A stretch of 64,000 bases of DNA, taken from assembly GCA_028768545.1 (NCBI GenBank), contig CP054838.1, forward strand, positions 2,963,001 through 3,027,000. The letters run 5' to 3'. The stretch is from Desulfobacter sp. (GTDB lineage: Bacteria; Desulfobacterota; Desulfobacteria; Desulfobacterales; Desulfobacteraceae). The translations under genes were made by a program, and so were the position numbers. This document shows, piece after piece, positions 56,149 to 64,000 of this stretch; position 1 is the stretch's first letter, and every line of letters starts with the position of its first letter. The notes under the pieces were generated by a model. It had not been told where the DNA came from. It worked only from the letters and a program-made list of their open reading frames with translations, and searched no databases.

Positions 56149-56786
56149 TCAATAGGGGGCCTGGATTTCCATTTTGGACAGGGTGATCTTCATGTCTGAA
56201 ATGGTTTGTTTTTTCATCCGCACAGAGTGTTTCATCCTGGATTTTTTCCTGTCAAGAGTCCTGATCTTATCAAGAAAGACCTGGCAGAGGTCCGCATTTT
56301 TGCACTCTTGAGCAAGCCGGGGCTCCAAGGCATCTATTTGGGTTTGAAGATCGGTGATCTTTTGGCTTAAGCGATCCAGCTCTTTTTTTGATGATGAATA
56401 CTTTGTTCAAATTCATGGATTTGTCTGCCCTGGCGGTATCCCTGGATAAAGCCGGGTTTTAAAGCCTCGGGGCAAATATCTTTGAAAGCACGGCCCTTGC
56501 GTCCTAATACAAACCCTTTGTTCGGGGTGCAAAATTCAACAAGGCCATTTTTCCGGCCCTGTTGATAGAGGGTAAAATCCGGACCGACCCCGTATTCGGC
56601 ACAGGCCTTTCGATGGTCTGAAATCCGGCCGGGCTCATATCCTTTTATCCCGTCTTCATATCCGATTTCATACCAGTTTGCTGTAAGGCATTCTTCCTTT
56701 TTCATGGTGGCACAGCCCATGAGGGCAAAAGAGATGAGTACAAAGAACAGGGTTGAAAAAAAAGGTCTTGGGTAAAAATGTTTCAT
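56149..56786 (-). pseudogene. DUF2799 lipoprotein gene with an internal -1 frameshift
   Basis: The first 139 residues (from the ATG at 56786) have a lipobox LMGCATM, the DUF2799 core with WYEIGYEDG, RKACAEYG and QGYRQGRQIHEFEQ, and then stop at 56367. The rest of the family's helical tail (ELDRLSQKITDLQ, later KKSRMKHSVRMKKQ) is in the -1 frame, ending with a stop at 56149-56151. The switch falls at A7G on the minus strand (56389-56382); the zero frame reads CAA AAA AAG, containing the slippery heptamer A AAA AAG. Either a programmed -1 frameshift or a single-base homopolymer error accounts for it. Confidence 0.78.
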
Positions 56787-56970
56787 GGCAGTTTTCAAGT
56801 GGGTGTAAACTATAAGATTCATCATGACTAAAATAGATCCTGGACATTGTAAGAAAATTGGACATCGTTGCCTGAAGCCTTCGTAAAAGCTTCGCCCGGG
56901 TCAACAGGGCAGAGCAGAGGCTGATTCCCAATTTGTTGATAACCGGGTAGGGCGCTTTTTTAAAAGGCCG

Positions 56971-57023
56971 GGGCCCGTGTGCATTCCCTGGTACCCCTTA
57001 CCAGGGACTCACACGGGCTTTTG
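56971..57023. terminator. Hairpin terminator downstream of gcvPB
   Basis: CCCGTGTG (56974-56981) pairs with CACACGGG (57010-57017), with an inner CCCTGG/CCAGGG pair. On the plus strand CTTTT follows; on the minus strand CCCCGGCCTTTT follows. It ends the leftward gcvPB remnant. Confidence 0.6.
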
Positions 57024-57045
57024 GGGGTGACTGCCATTGAAAAAA

Positions 57046-57776
57046 TTATCCTTTCAGGCAGGGTTTTCTGGCTGCTGTTACCTCGTCAAGCCGCGTCACC
57101 TTGGGCAGAACAGGGGCTTTTTGCAACAGATGAGGAGTGTCACAGGCCTCTTTGGCAATGGCTTTGACCGCATCAATGAACTGGTCAATATCCTCCTTGG
57201 ACTCGGTTTCCGTAGGCTCTACCATAAAGGCGGCATCCACCACCAGGGGAAAATAGACTGTGGGGGGATGAAACCCGTAATTCAAAAGGCGTTTGGCCAT
57301 GTCCATGGTGGTGATGTGAAAGGGTTTTTGATTTGCATCGTTGAACACGCATTCATGCATGCAGGGACGGTCATAGGGCAGGTTCAAGGTCCCTTTGAGG
57401 CTCTCTTTGATATAGTTGGCATTGAGCACGGCAAGTTTTGAGGCATTGGCAAGCCCTTCTGACCCCATGGACAGGATATAGGCATAGGCCCTGATCATTA
57501 CCCCGAAATGACCGTAAAAGGTGTGGAGACGTCCGATGGTATCCGGAGCATTGGTGATCCATTGATACTGATCCAGATTTCTTTCAACCCGGGGCAGGGG
57601 TAAAAAGGGAACTAATTTTTCATTCACGGCCACAGGGCCTGAACCGGGTCCGCCGCCGCCGTGGGGGGTGGAAAAGGTCTTGTGCAGGTTTAAATGAAGG
57701 ACATCAATGCCGATTTGCCCTGGTTTGACAATGCCCATGATGGCGTTCATATTGGCGCCGTCACCATAGACCAGGC
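57046..57776 (-). pseudogene. gcvPB: Glycine dehydrogenase (decarboxylating) subunit 2, C-terminal part
   Basis: Encodes roughly the last 243 residues of GcvPB, including the PLP lysine in NLHKTFSTPHGGGGPG and GMHEC-like PCMHECVFNDANQK. The family protein is about 480 residues; the N-terminal half is missing because IS6 copy C abuts at 57777. No gcvPA, gcvH or gcvT is present in the window, so the rest of the operon was probably lost or moved. Confidence 0.88.
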
Positions 57777-58613
57777 GGTTCGGTTGCAAAAAATTATTAA
57801 TGTCTGATACAAGTCCGTTTTGGCACTAATTTATTTGCAGAGAGATAGTATGAAAAATGAAAACCCTTTCAAGTGGCGTCATTATGAAAAAGAAATCATC
57901 CTGTTGAATGTTCGCTGGTATCTGAGATATCAACTGAGTTACAGGAATCTGGAAGAGATGATGCAAGAACGGGGCTTGTCTGTGGATCACAGTACCATTT
58001 ACCGATGGGTTCAGCGCTATGCTCCTGAAATGGAAAAGCGAAGCAGGAAGTATCTGCGGCAATCAAATGATTCTTACCGTATTGATGAAACATATATCAA
58101 GGTGCGGGGGAAAATGAAGTATCTTTACCGAGCGGTCGATTCCCGTGGAAATACCATCGATTTTCTTCTTCGCAGCAGACGTAATATGGAATCTGCCAAA
58201 CGATTTTTTAAAAAGATGCTGCGAGCTTCCAATAGCTCCAGACCTCGGGTTCTGAGTGTTGACGGAAATCCTGCATATCCTCCGGCAATAAAGGCGTTGA
58301 AAGAAGAAAAGCTTCTGGATAAGAATTGTATTCTGAGACAAAATAAATATCTGAACAATATTATTGAACAGGACCACCGATTTATTAAAAAGCTTGTCAG
58401 AGCTGGTATGGGCTTCAAAACATTTCATTTTGCTTGGCGAACATTAAGGGGCTATGAAATTACGAATATGATTAGAAAAGGGCAGATTAAAAATATCAGG
58501 AAGGGAAAAATTTTAAAGCAGAAAGAATTCGTCGAGAATCTGTTTTCCTATGCTGCGTAAATTTTACGCCTGAACGATCTCTTTGTCCTGGAAATATTTT
58601 TTGCAACAGAACC
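57777..58613 (+). mobile_element. IS6-family insertion sequence, copy C (mosaic)
   Basis: 837 bp in the same direction as copy B. The left repeat differs by one base (GGTTCGG for GGTTCTG). Flanks are GACCAGGC and GCGACAAT, with no target duplication. Identical to copies A and B to about 58287, then some 32 mismatches up to 58548, then identical again. Confidence 0.9.
57820..58560 (+). CDS. IS6-family transposase, copy C
   Basis: 246 residues with all catalytic residues intact. The first 156 or so residues match copies A and B exactly; the last 90 differ at about ten positions (for example AIKALKEEKLLDKN for AVKALKEKKLLNKD, and RTLRGYEIT for RTLKGYEIM), mostly conservative. The gene appears functional. 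Confidence 0.92.
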   Translation: MALIYLQRDSMKNENPFKWRHYEKEIILLNVRWYLRYQLSYRNLEEMMQERGLSVDHSTIYRWVQRYAPEMEKRSRKYLRQSNDSYRIDETYIKVRGKMKYLYRAVDSRGNTIDFLLRSRRNMESAKRFFKKMLRASNSSRPRVLSVDGNPAYPPAIKALKEEKLLDKNCILRQNKYLNNIIEQDHRFIKKLVRAGMGFKTFHFAWRTLRGYEITNMIRKGQIKNIRKGKILKQKEFVENLFSYAA

Positions 58614-58916
58614 GCGACAATAAAGGGGCATCTTGTCGGCTACATTTGTATTGATTTAAAGGCCAAAATTGATGACACAAAAGCCTATGAAATCGTCACC
58701 CTGTATGTTCAGGAACACTTCCAGAAAAAAGGAGTGGGCACAAAACTGATAGAGCATATCACAAAAGAACATGGGCCCAAACAATGGTTGACAACATGGA
58801 CATACAACGACAATGCCATTCAATTTTATAGGCATTTAGGCTTTGTACCCGTCGGGGAAACCTATTTTGAATTTGATAATGAAAGGCACAAGAACTTAAT
58901 TTTTAAAAAAAATTAA
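58614..58916 (+). pseudogene. GNAT N-acetyltransferase, C-terminal part
   Basis: The open frame runs out of the end of IS6 copy C with no start of its own. It encodes the acetyl-CoA-binding part of a GNAT enzyme (KKGVGTKLIEHITKEHG, then NAIQFYRHLGFVPVGE). The N-terminal half is missing. Beyond it is 323 bp without a gene. Confidence 0.8.
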
Positions 58917-59239
58917 AGCATAATCTCAAAAAAAGAGAGAATCGGGTAAGATCCTTCTATGCCTTTTTTTAAAGGATTTTCTATCCATCTGAAATTTAAT
59001 CGTTTATTCCCTTAATTATCGTTTTTTACCGGCAAACAAGATCTCCAGCCGTAAGACCATACAAGTATAGGGTCTGATAATAAATATTATGTAAACTTAT
59101 GTTATTTAAACTCATTTATACAAGGACACAAGGCCCATGGTTAAAGGTTAATCAAAATGTAATCTTGAAATCTGCCCTGCCCGTGTTATATTAGCTTTCA
59201 AAGAATTAACTTTACCCCAACAGAACGGAGGATTCACAA
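58917..59239. other. Intergenic region before the Bax-inhibitor-1 gene
   Basis: AT-rich, with the probable promoter at 59165-59192 at its right end. No gene or known RNA was seen. Confidence 0.3.
59165..59192 (+). promoter_or_regulatory. Probable promoter of the Bax-inhibitor-1 gene
   Basis: TTGAAA (59165-59170), 16-base spacer, TATATT (59187-59192), 47 bp before the ATG at 59240. Confidence 0.5.
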
Positions 59240-59947
59240 ATGAATGCAAATTTATCATTTCAGCAAGCCGGCGTTATGACCAAGGTCAATGCCTTTATCA
59301 GAAGCACCTATAACTGGATGGCCATTGGACTGGCAGCCACAGGGTTTACCTCTTATTTTATATCCACGAGCCCCGCAGCCCTTGAAATGGTCTTCGGCAA
59401 CCCCATGATGCCCTGGGTCATGTTTATCGGATTGATTCTTCTCTGCGGGTTTTTAAGCGCAAGAATTCAAAAAATGCAGGCCAGTACGGCCACAGGCCTG
59501 TATATTGCCCTGACCGTGGTTTACGGGATCTGTTTGGCACCTATTTTTCTAATCTACACCTCAACCTCCATTGCATCCACATTTTTTATCTGTGCTGCAA
59601 CCTTTGGAAGTGCCAGTGTCTATGGAATGATAACCAAAAAAGACCTTACCGGCATGGCCCAGTTTCTCATGATGGGACTGATCGGCATCATTATCGCCAT
59701 GGTGGTTAATATATTTATCGGAAGCAGCATGATCCAGACGATGATCTCAATGGTCGCGGTTGTTATTTTCACAGGACTGACCGCCTATGACACTCAAAAG
59801 CTCAAAACAATGGCTGTTTCCATCCCTGACAATGCCACAGGCGCCATGGTCAGAAAAGGCGCCATCATGGGAGCCTTGAGTCTTTACCTTGACTTTATGG
59901 GTCTTTTTGTTCACCTGCTCAGCCTGCTGGGTATTGCCAGAGATTAA
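59240..59947 (+). CDS. Bax inhibitor-1/YccA family membrane protein
   Basis: 235-residue integral membrane protein with seven hydrophobic segments and the family's C-terminal pattern (TAYDTQKLKTMA, then ALSLYLDFMGLF). Related YccA proteins inhibit or are handled by FtsH; other members are pH-sensitive calcium leak channels. Which applies here is unknown. CGGAGGATTCACA precedes the ATG; it is monocistronic, ending at a double hairpin region. Confidence 0.93.
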   Translation: MNANLSFQQAGVMTKVNAFIRSTYNWMAIGLAATGFTSYFISTSPAALEMVFGNPMMPWVMFIGLILLCGFLSARIQKMQASTATGLYIALTVVYGICLAPIFLIYTSTSIASTFFICAATFGSASVYGMITKKDLTGMAQFLMMGLIGIIIAMVVNIFIGSSMIQTMISMVAVVIFTGLTAYDTQKLKTMAVSIPDNATGAMVRKGAIMGALSLYLDFMGLFVHLLSLLGIARD

Positions 59948-60011
59948 ACCCTGCTTTTGGGCAAATTTTTATCCAAATAAAAATTTGCCGGCAACACCTT
60001 AATAAACATAG

Positions 60012-60068
60012 CCCCCCTCTGGGAAGTTCTGGCGTTTGACAGATCCCAGAGGGGGGTTCTTTTTTTTA
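60012..60068. terminator. Strong terminator between the Bax-inhibitor-1 gene and glmM
   Basis: A 13-bp stem (60012-60024 with 60044-60056) rich in G and C, followed by TTCTTTTTTTT on the plus strand. An additional AT-rich hairpin (59961-59988) lies upstream. Confidence 0.85.
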
Positions 60069-60082
60069 AGGTTTTTCTCTGT

Positions 60083-61423
60083 TTAAAGGCTTTTTCTAAC
60101 TGCCTGACAGATCCTTTCACAGCAGTCCGTGGTCGTGGTCTCATCCGGGCCCTCGACCATCACACGCAGCAAAGGCTGGGTCCCTGAGTACCGAACCAGC
60201 ACCCTGCCCTGGTCTCCCAATTGAGTTTCAACACCCTTGATTGCATCTGCAACTAAAGGAATTTTCATAAAATCTGGTCGTGACTTATCCACCTCAACAT
60301 TCATGAGAACCTGGGGGTAAACCCTCATCACCTTGGCCAGTTCAGAAAAAGTGTCCTGGGTCTTGAGCATGACTTCTAAAAGCATCAAAGCCGTCAGAAT
60401 ACCGTCTCCTGTGGTATGCTCCTTTAAAAATATCATATGCCCCGAGTCCTCACCGCCCATGACGGCCCGGACCTGTTTCATTCTCTCCAACACCTTGCGG
60501 TCTCCCACATCGGTCATTTCATGGGAAATCCCTAATTTTTTCAAGGTGTTGACAAGCCCTATGTTGCTCATAATTGTACTTACAACTATATTATTTTCAA
60601 GCCGGCCACAGGATTTTGCAAATTTCGCACAAATGGCCAGGATACAATCCCCTGTGATCCTTTGCCCTGTTTCATCCACGGCAATCAGCCGGTCTGCATC
60701 CCCGTCAAAGGCAAAGCCTACATCGGCATTCATCTCCAGAACCCTGGATTCAAGGCCCTGGATATGCTGGGACCCGCAATCATCATTAATATTCATGCCG
60801 TCAGGCCTGGAATGAATAAAATCGACATCAAAAAAACGCGGATTAAAAACCAGGTCAGCACAGGTGGATGCTGCCCCGTTTGCCAGGTCAATCACCAGCT
60901 TGATCCGCCTGCCAACAGGTTTCTTAAAAGGAAACTTATCCAAGAGAAAGTCAGCGTATCTCTGGCAACCATCTGAAATTACAGATATTTTTCCAACCTT
61001 TTTTCGTGGAACAATTTTTTCACCCAAAATCCGGGCTTCCATGGCAGCTTCCTGGTCATCTCCAAGTTTGATCCCCTTTTTTTGGAAAATCTTTATCCCA
61101 TTATCATGGTAGGGGTTGTGGGAAGCTGAAATCATAATGCCTGCGCCGGCCCCTTCCACTATCCCGCTCAGGTAGGCGACCCCGGGCGTTGGAATCACAC
61201 CGGCCAGCATCACATCAACCCCCATGGAGGTTATCCCGGCAGCCAGGGCCGCTTCAAGCATCTGGCCTGAAATTCGGGTATCCCGCCCTATCACCGCAGC
61301 GGTAAATCCCGCCTCTAGGGTGAACAGGCCCACAGCCTGTCCTGTTTTCATGGCCATTTCACAGGTCATGGGATAGGTGTTAGCCCTGCCCCGGATTCCG
61401 TCTGTACCAAATAGCGATCCCAT
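60083..61423 (-). CDS. glmM: Phosphoglucosamine mutase
   Basis: Isomerises glucosamine 6-phosphate to glucosamine 1-phosphate for UDP-GlcNAc. The 446-residue protein has GTDGIRGRAN, the phosphoserine loop ISASHNPYHDNG, the metal-binding FAFDGDADRL, and GEDSGHMIF and RYSGTQPLLRVM further on. Length is standard. It follows the beta-helix protein gene on the same strand after 54 bp, so the two are probably functionally linked. Confidence 0.95.
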   Translation of the reverse strand: MGSLFGTDGIRGRANTYPMTCEMAMKTGQAVGLFTLEAGFTAAVIGRDTRISGQMLEAALAAGITSMGVDVMLAGVIPTPGVAYLSGIVEGAGAGIMISASHNPYHDNGIKIFQKKGIKLGDDQEAAMEARILGEKIVPRKKVGKISVISDGCQRYADFLLDKFPFKKPVGRRIKLVIDLANGAASTCADLVFNPRFFDVDFIHSRPDGMNINDDCGSQHIQGLESRVLEMNADVGFAFDGDADRLIAVDETGQRITGDCILAICAKFAKSCGRLENNIVVSTIMSNIGLVNTLKKLGISHEMTDVGDRKVLERMKQVRAVMGGEDSGHMIFLKEHTTGDGILTALMLLEVMLKTQDTFSELAKVMRVYPQVLMNVEVDKSRPDFMKIPLVADAIKGVETQLGDQGRVLVRYSGTQPLLRVMVEGPDETTTTDCCERICQAVRKSL

Positions 61424-61477
61424 ACTTATTTTCTATCCTGTATTTTTTTTAAGGCCTGATCTGAAACCTATTCAACC

Positions 61478-62701
61478 TTAAGGTTTATAAAATTTATCCA
61501 TACTCTTTTTTTCAATATTGGCCAGCCAGGCAGTGCCTTTAACCCCATCAGCAGGATCCAGATTTTGGATCACACGAACATAGTCTTTTCCCTGGTTTGC
61601 CACAGCCGTTTCAACAGATCGGATAAATGCTTGCCCATTGGGCCCGGGCAAAAAGGGCGGATCTTGTCTGTCAAAAACATCCTGGGCCAGACAAATTTTT
61701 TCCAGCACCCTGTTGTGGCTGTCAATCACAATACTTTTTTCAGTCTTGGTATTTGCCCCGAGAATATCCCTGGAAATTTTAAGTTTTTCTCCAAAATCAA
61801 CAAGCCGTTTAATCCGTTCTTTAATACAAAGGGATAAATTTTCACCTAGCCCCTTGATCAATTCCCGGGAATGGACACCACTGACAAACAAGGGGCGAAT
61901 ATGGGCATACCATGCCTTTAAGGCAAATAATCCGCTGATATAGGCCAAATTATGCTCAAGAATCTGCCCCGGCTGGGTGTAAATCCCGGCTTTCCTTGGC
62001 ACAGATGCGTTTTTAAATCCCCCGCCGAGAATCAGCCGATTCTCACGGGGCTCGCTTTTTCGAATGATGGACCCGGCAGCAGAGATACACCCGAACCCGA
62101 TCTGGGCAGGCCCCACAAGTCCGCCCTGCCCTCCGAGAAACACAGGGGGCTTGTTCAGCATAACCCCCTGGTGAACATTTCCCATCATGGACGGAGTGGC
62201 CTTGTCCTGGTTCGGGGTATAATTAAAATGGATAAACGAAGACCCCACCTCAGAATGGTCCTTGCGGCTGGTTCCGCCTGCCATGAGACAGTCACAAAAA
62301 TTGATCAGGCTGCCCAGGGTAACAAAGGGAAAAAGAATGGTCTGTTTTAGCCCCACTGTGTGGGCGGCATTGGCCTGTTCTTCAAGGATACACCCCTTTC
62401 GCACATGGGCGTTTGATCCAAACTGATTTTTCCCGAGAAGCACGGTATCCTGAAAATACCCCCCGTTAAGTTTGGAGTCAGGACCGACCAGGGTATTTTC
62501 CAGGGTCACCTGGGCCTCGTATCCAATTTGGGCATGATCCATGATCAGGCTTCGTTTGCCCATGATCTTGGTGCCGCTGTACAAGGTTACCTTGTTGCCG
62601 GATATCCTGTCTATATCCACATCAGAAGAAATATACACGGTTTCCGGGTTGGGTATCCTCACCCCTTTATCAATGAGTTGCTCTATTATTTTTTCAGTCA
62701 T
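61478..62701 (-). CDS. Left-handed beta-helix protein related to GlmU (UDP-GlcNAc pyrophosphorylase-like)
   Basis: 407 residues. Imperfect hexapeptide repeats of the left-handed parallel beta-helix occupy about residues 20-230 (for example VTLYSGTKIMGKRS, SLIMDHAQIGYEAQ, VGPDSKLNGG), as in the acetyltransferase part of GlmU. The nucleotidyltransferase domain of GlmU is absent and the C-terminal 150 residues are helical. Such proteins are found next to glmM in Desulfobacterota; an acyl- or uridylyl-transfer role in amino-sugar metabolism is plausible, but the exact reaction cannot be derived. Confidence 0.75.
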   Translation of the reverse strand: MTEKIIEQLIDKGVRIPNPETVYISSDVDIDRISGNKVTLYSGTKIMGKRSLIMDHAQIGYEAQVTLENTLVGPDSKLNGGYFQDTVLLGKNQFGSNAHVRKGCILEEQANAAHTVGLKQTILFPFVTLGSLINFCDCLMAGGTSRKDHSEVGSSFIHFNYTPNQDKATPSMMGNVHQGVMLNKPPVFLGGQGGLVGPAQIGFGCISAAGSIIRKSEPRENRLILGGGFKNASVPRKAGIYTQPGQILEHNLAYISGLFALKAWYAHIRPLFVSGVHSRELIKGLGENLSLCIKERIKRLVDFGEKLKISRDILGANTKTEKSIVIDSHNRVLEKICLAQDVFDRQDPPFLPGPNGQAFIRSVETAVANQGKDYVRVIQNLDPADGVKGTAWLANIEKKSMDKFYKP

Positions 62702-63019
62702 GGGCTATTAATTAGAAATCTATGGTCTATATTGTCAAGTTTTTTTGGTATCAGGCCAAATCAATGCTCCCTTAATCCACGGCACAGTTTGAGTCTTTCT
62801 CGCTGAAAAAATCTTGATCCCCCAAATTTTTTCCCTGTTGTCATTCCAGACCAATCCTTTGAATGATTCTTTTTTTGGATCTTTGGCCGATTTTTTTTTA
62901 ATTCTTTATAATAAACACTTTATTCTCTGTTTTTTTTCCTATACTCTTTTATCTGTCCGTCAAGAAAAAAACAAATTTTTAGAACCCTTCTGGGTCTGCC
63001 CCTTATACAGGAGATAAAA
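62702..63019. other. Divergent intergenic region before pgi
   Basis: AT-rich. A probable promoter for pgi is TTGGCC (62883-62888), 18 bases, TATAAT (62907-62912). ACAGGAGATAAAA precedes the pgi ATG. No gene was seen. Confidence 0.4.
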
Positions 63020-64000
63020 ATGAATCCATCTGGCCTGCTTGAGTCAAATCACCCTCAAATGAAAACCATATGTTCGGCGTTGGATGATCAGGCACAGGGG
63101 TTCAGCCGGGAAGGCTCGCACCTAAAACATTTGATCACAGATCCGGACAGGCTTGAAAAATATTCTATTCAATCCCCAAATTTTGTCTTTGATTTTTCCC
63201 GCCAGCGCCTGGATCAAAAAACCATTGATTTACTTTTAAACCTGGCAGAAGAGACCCATGCCCTTGACACCTTTTTTCAAATGACCCGAGGAGACCTTGT
63301 CAACCCGAGCGAAAAGAGACCGGCCTTGCACACTGCGGCCAGAGGATCAGGCAAAGGTCCCATTCAATATAAAACCCTGGATGTCAGAAAAGAAATGGAC
63401 CGGGTAAATCAAAACATCGCAACATTTTCAAAAAAAATCCACCAGGGAAAAATCACTCCAGGCTGCAACAGGCCGTTCACCGCTGCTGTGGTGGTGGGTA
63501 TCGGCGGATCCTATCTTGGATGCGAATTTTTATACGAGGCCCTGGGGGCCGGCCCCAAAAAAAAACTGCCCCTTTATTTTCTGGCCAATGTGGATATTGA
63601 CAATTTTGCCCGGATCATTGGTGAAGTGGATCCTGAAACCTGTTTGTGGATCGTTATTTCAAAATCCTATACCACCACGGAAACCATGGCCAACCTCAAC
63701 CAGGTACTCTGGTTTTTAAAAGAAAAGAACCTTAACCCCAAAAACCATCTGGTTACGGTCACCGCCCAGAAAAGTCCTGGAGACAATCCAGACACCCCTA
63801 TGCTTGCAAGCTTTCACATCTTTGATTTTATCGGAGGACGGTATTCTGTCTCTTCTGCCGTGGGCGGCCTGCCCATAAGTCTTGCCTTTGGAACCCAATG
63901 TTTCGAACAATTTTTACAGGGATGTAAAGCCATGGACACCCATGTGCTTTCAGCTGAACCCCGAAAAAATATCCCTTTGGTTGCCGCCTTGATTTCCATC
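63020..64000 (+). CDS. pgi: Glucose-6-phosphate isomerase, 5' part (runs off the window)
   Basis: Interconverts glucose 6-phosphate and fructose 6-phosphate. From the ATG at 63020, preceded by CAGGAGATAAAA, 327 codons are open to the window end without a stop. Visible are VVVGIGGSYLGCEFLYEA, the SKSYTTTETMAN phosphate-binding loop and the family signature GGRYSVSSAVGGLP. Residues in the first 60 positions (LDDQAQGFSREGSHLKHLI) suggest a somewhat divergent PGI of the anaerobe type. The 3' end is missing only because of the window limit. Confidence 0.92.
   Translation, partial: MNPSGLLESNHPQMKTICSALDDQAQGFSREGSHLKHLITDPDRLEKYSIQSPNFVFDFSRQRLDQKTIDLLLNLAEETHALDTFFQMTRGDLVNPSEKRPALHTAARGSGKGPIQYKTLDVRKEMDRVNQNIATFSKKIHQGKITPGCNRPFTAAVVVGIGGSYLGCEFLYEALGAGPKKKLPLYFLANVDIDNFARIIGEVDPETCLWIVISKSYTTTETMANLNQVLWFLKEKNLNPKNHLVTVTAQKSPGDNPDTPMLASFHIFDFIGGRYSVSSAVGGLPISLAFGTQCFEQFLQGCKAMDTHVLSAEPRKNIPLVAALISI

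Noticed and set aside
48336..58613. IS6 copies B and C as a classical composite transposon carrying cargo
   Set aside because: The genes enclosed are essential housekeeping genes and neither copy has matching 8-bp flanks at the outer ends (TTCAATAG and GCGACAAT), so a mobile cargo unit is not supported; rearrangement scars explain it better.
1..64000. CRISPR arrays, rRNA and tRNA genes, prophage
   Set aside because: No regularly spaced repeats, no tRNA-like T-arm with flanking stems, and no phage structural or integrase genes other than IS transposases were seen by eye.

Overview
The window looks like chromosomal DNA of a sulfate-reducing Desulfobacterota bacterium, most likely of the Desulfobacteraceae type. 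This rests mainly on the complete qrcABCD operon (periplasmic cytochrome c:menaquinone reductase) at the left edge, a complex typical of sulfate reducers that feed hydrogenase and formate dehydrogenase electrons into the quinone pool. The remaining housekeeping genes fit this but do not fix a genus. No rRNA, tRNA or CRISPR array was recognised.

Layout. 1-5.3 kb: qrcABCD plus a 52-residue membrane protein and a strong terminator. 5.3-9.5 kb: an Hsp20 chaperone, small membrane proteins, an ankyrin protein and a Na/phosphate symporter-like protein. 9.5-18.5 kb, minus strand: an alpha/beta hydrolase, a DUF1232-J-domain protein, dapB, a MurU-AmgK-type fusion (cell-wall sugar recycling), plsB, rnhA and a NamZ-type exo-muramidase. 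18.6-25.1 kb: hisC-cmk, rpsA, sppA, a YrdC-family gene and a frameshifted universal stress protein. 25.2-29.5 kb: phosphofructokinase, glycerate kinase, a ferredoxin-nitroreductase and a lipase-like hydrolase. 29.7-36.9 kb: guaB-dnaE, BON-domain proteins, a TerB/J-domain protein and an amphi-Trp protein.

36.9-49.2 kb is an insertion-sequence island. An ISKra4-family element with intact 8-bp target duplications has been cut by an IS6-family element. The 9.2 kb between IS6 copies A and B is inverted, so the 3' end of the ISKra4 transposase lies 9.8 kb away on the opposite strand. Inside the inverted block are two IS3 fragments, an IS4 element with a 10-bp duplication, an IS256 element, and accessory genes (lipocalin, DUF523/DUF1722, SDR-DUF2867, PNPOx-like, a truncated PEP-synthase-like gene) that resemble the photolyase/singlet-oxygen stress neighbourhoods of other proteobacteria.

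49.4-56.8 kb is a housekeeping block (ileS-lspA-lgt-holA-pyk), followed by a DUF2799 lipoprotein frameshifted at a slippery A7 run. A third, mosaic IS6 copy joins a beheaded gcvPB to a beheaded GNAT gene, which marks another rearrangement scar. The right end carries a Bax-inhibitor-1 protein, glmM, a GlmU-like beta-helix protein and the 5' part of pgi.

The most unusual features are the decipherable IS6-driven inversion, the slippery heptamers in the ISKra4 and DUF2799 genes, the mosaic IS6 copy, the uncharacterised small membrane protein in the qrc operon, and a muramic-acid recycling set (NamZ-like plus MurU-AmgK fusion) on one strand.
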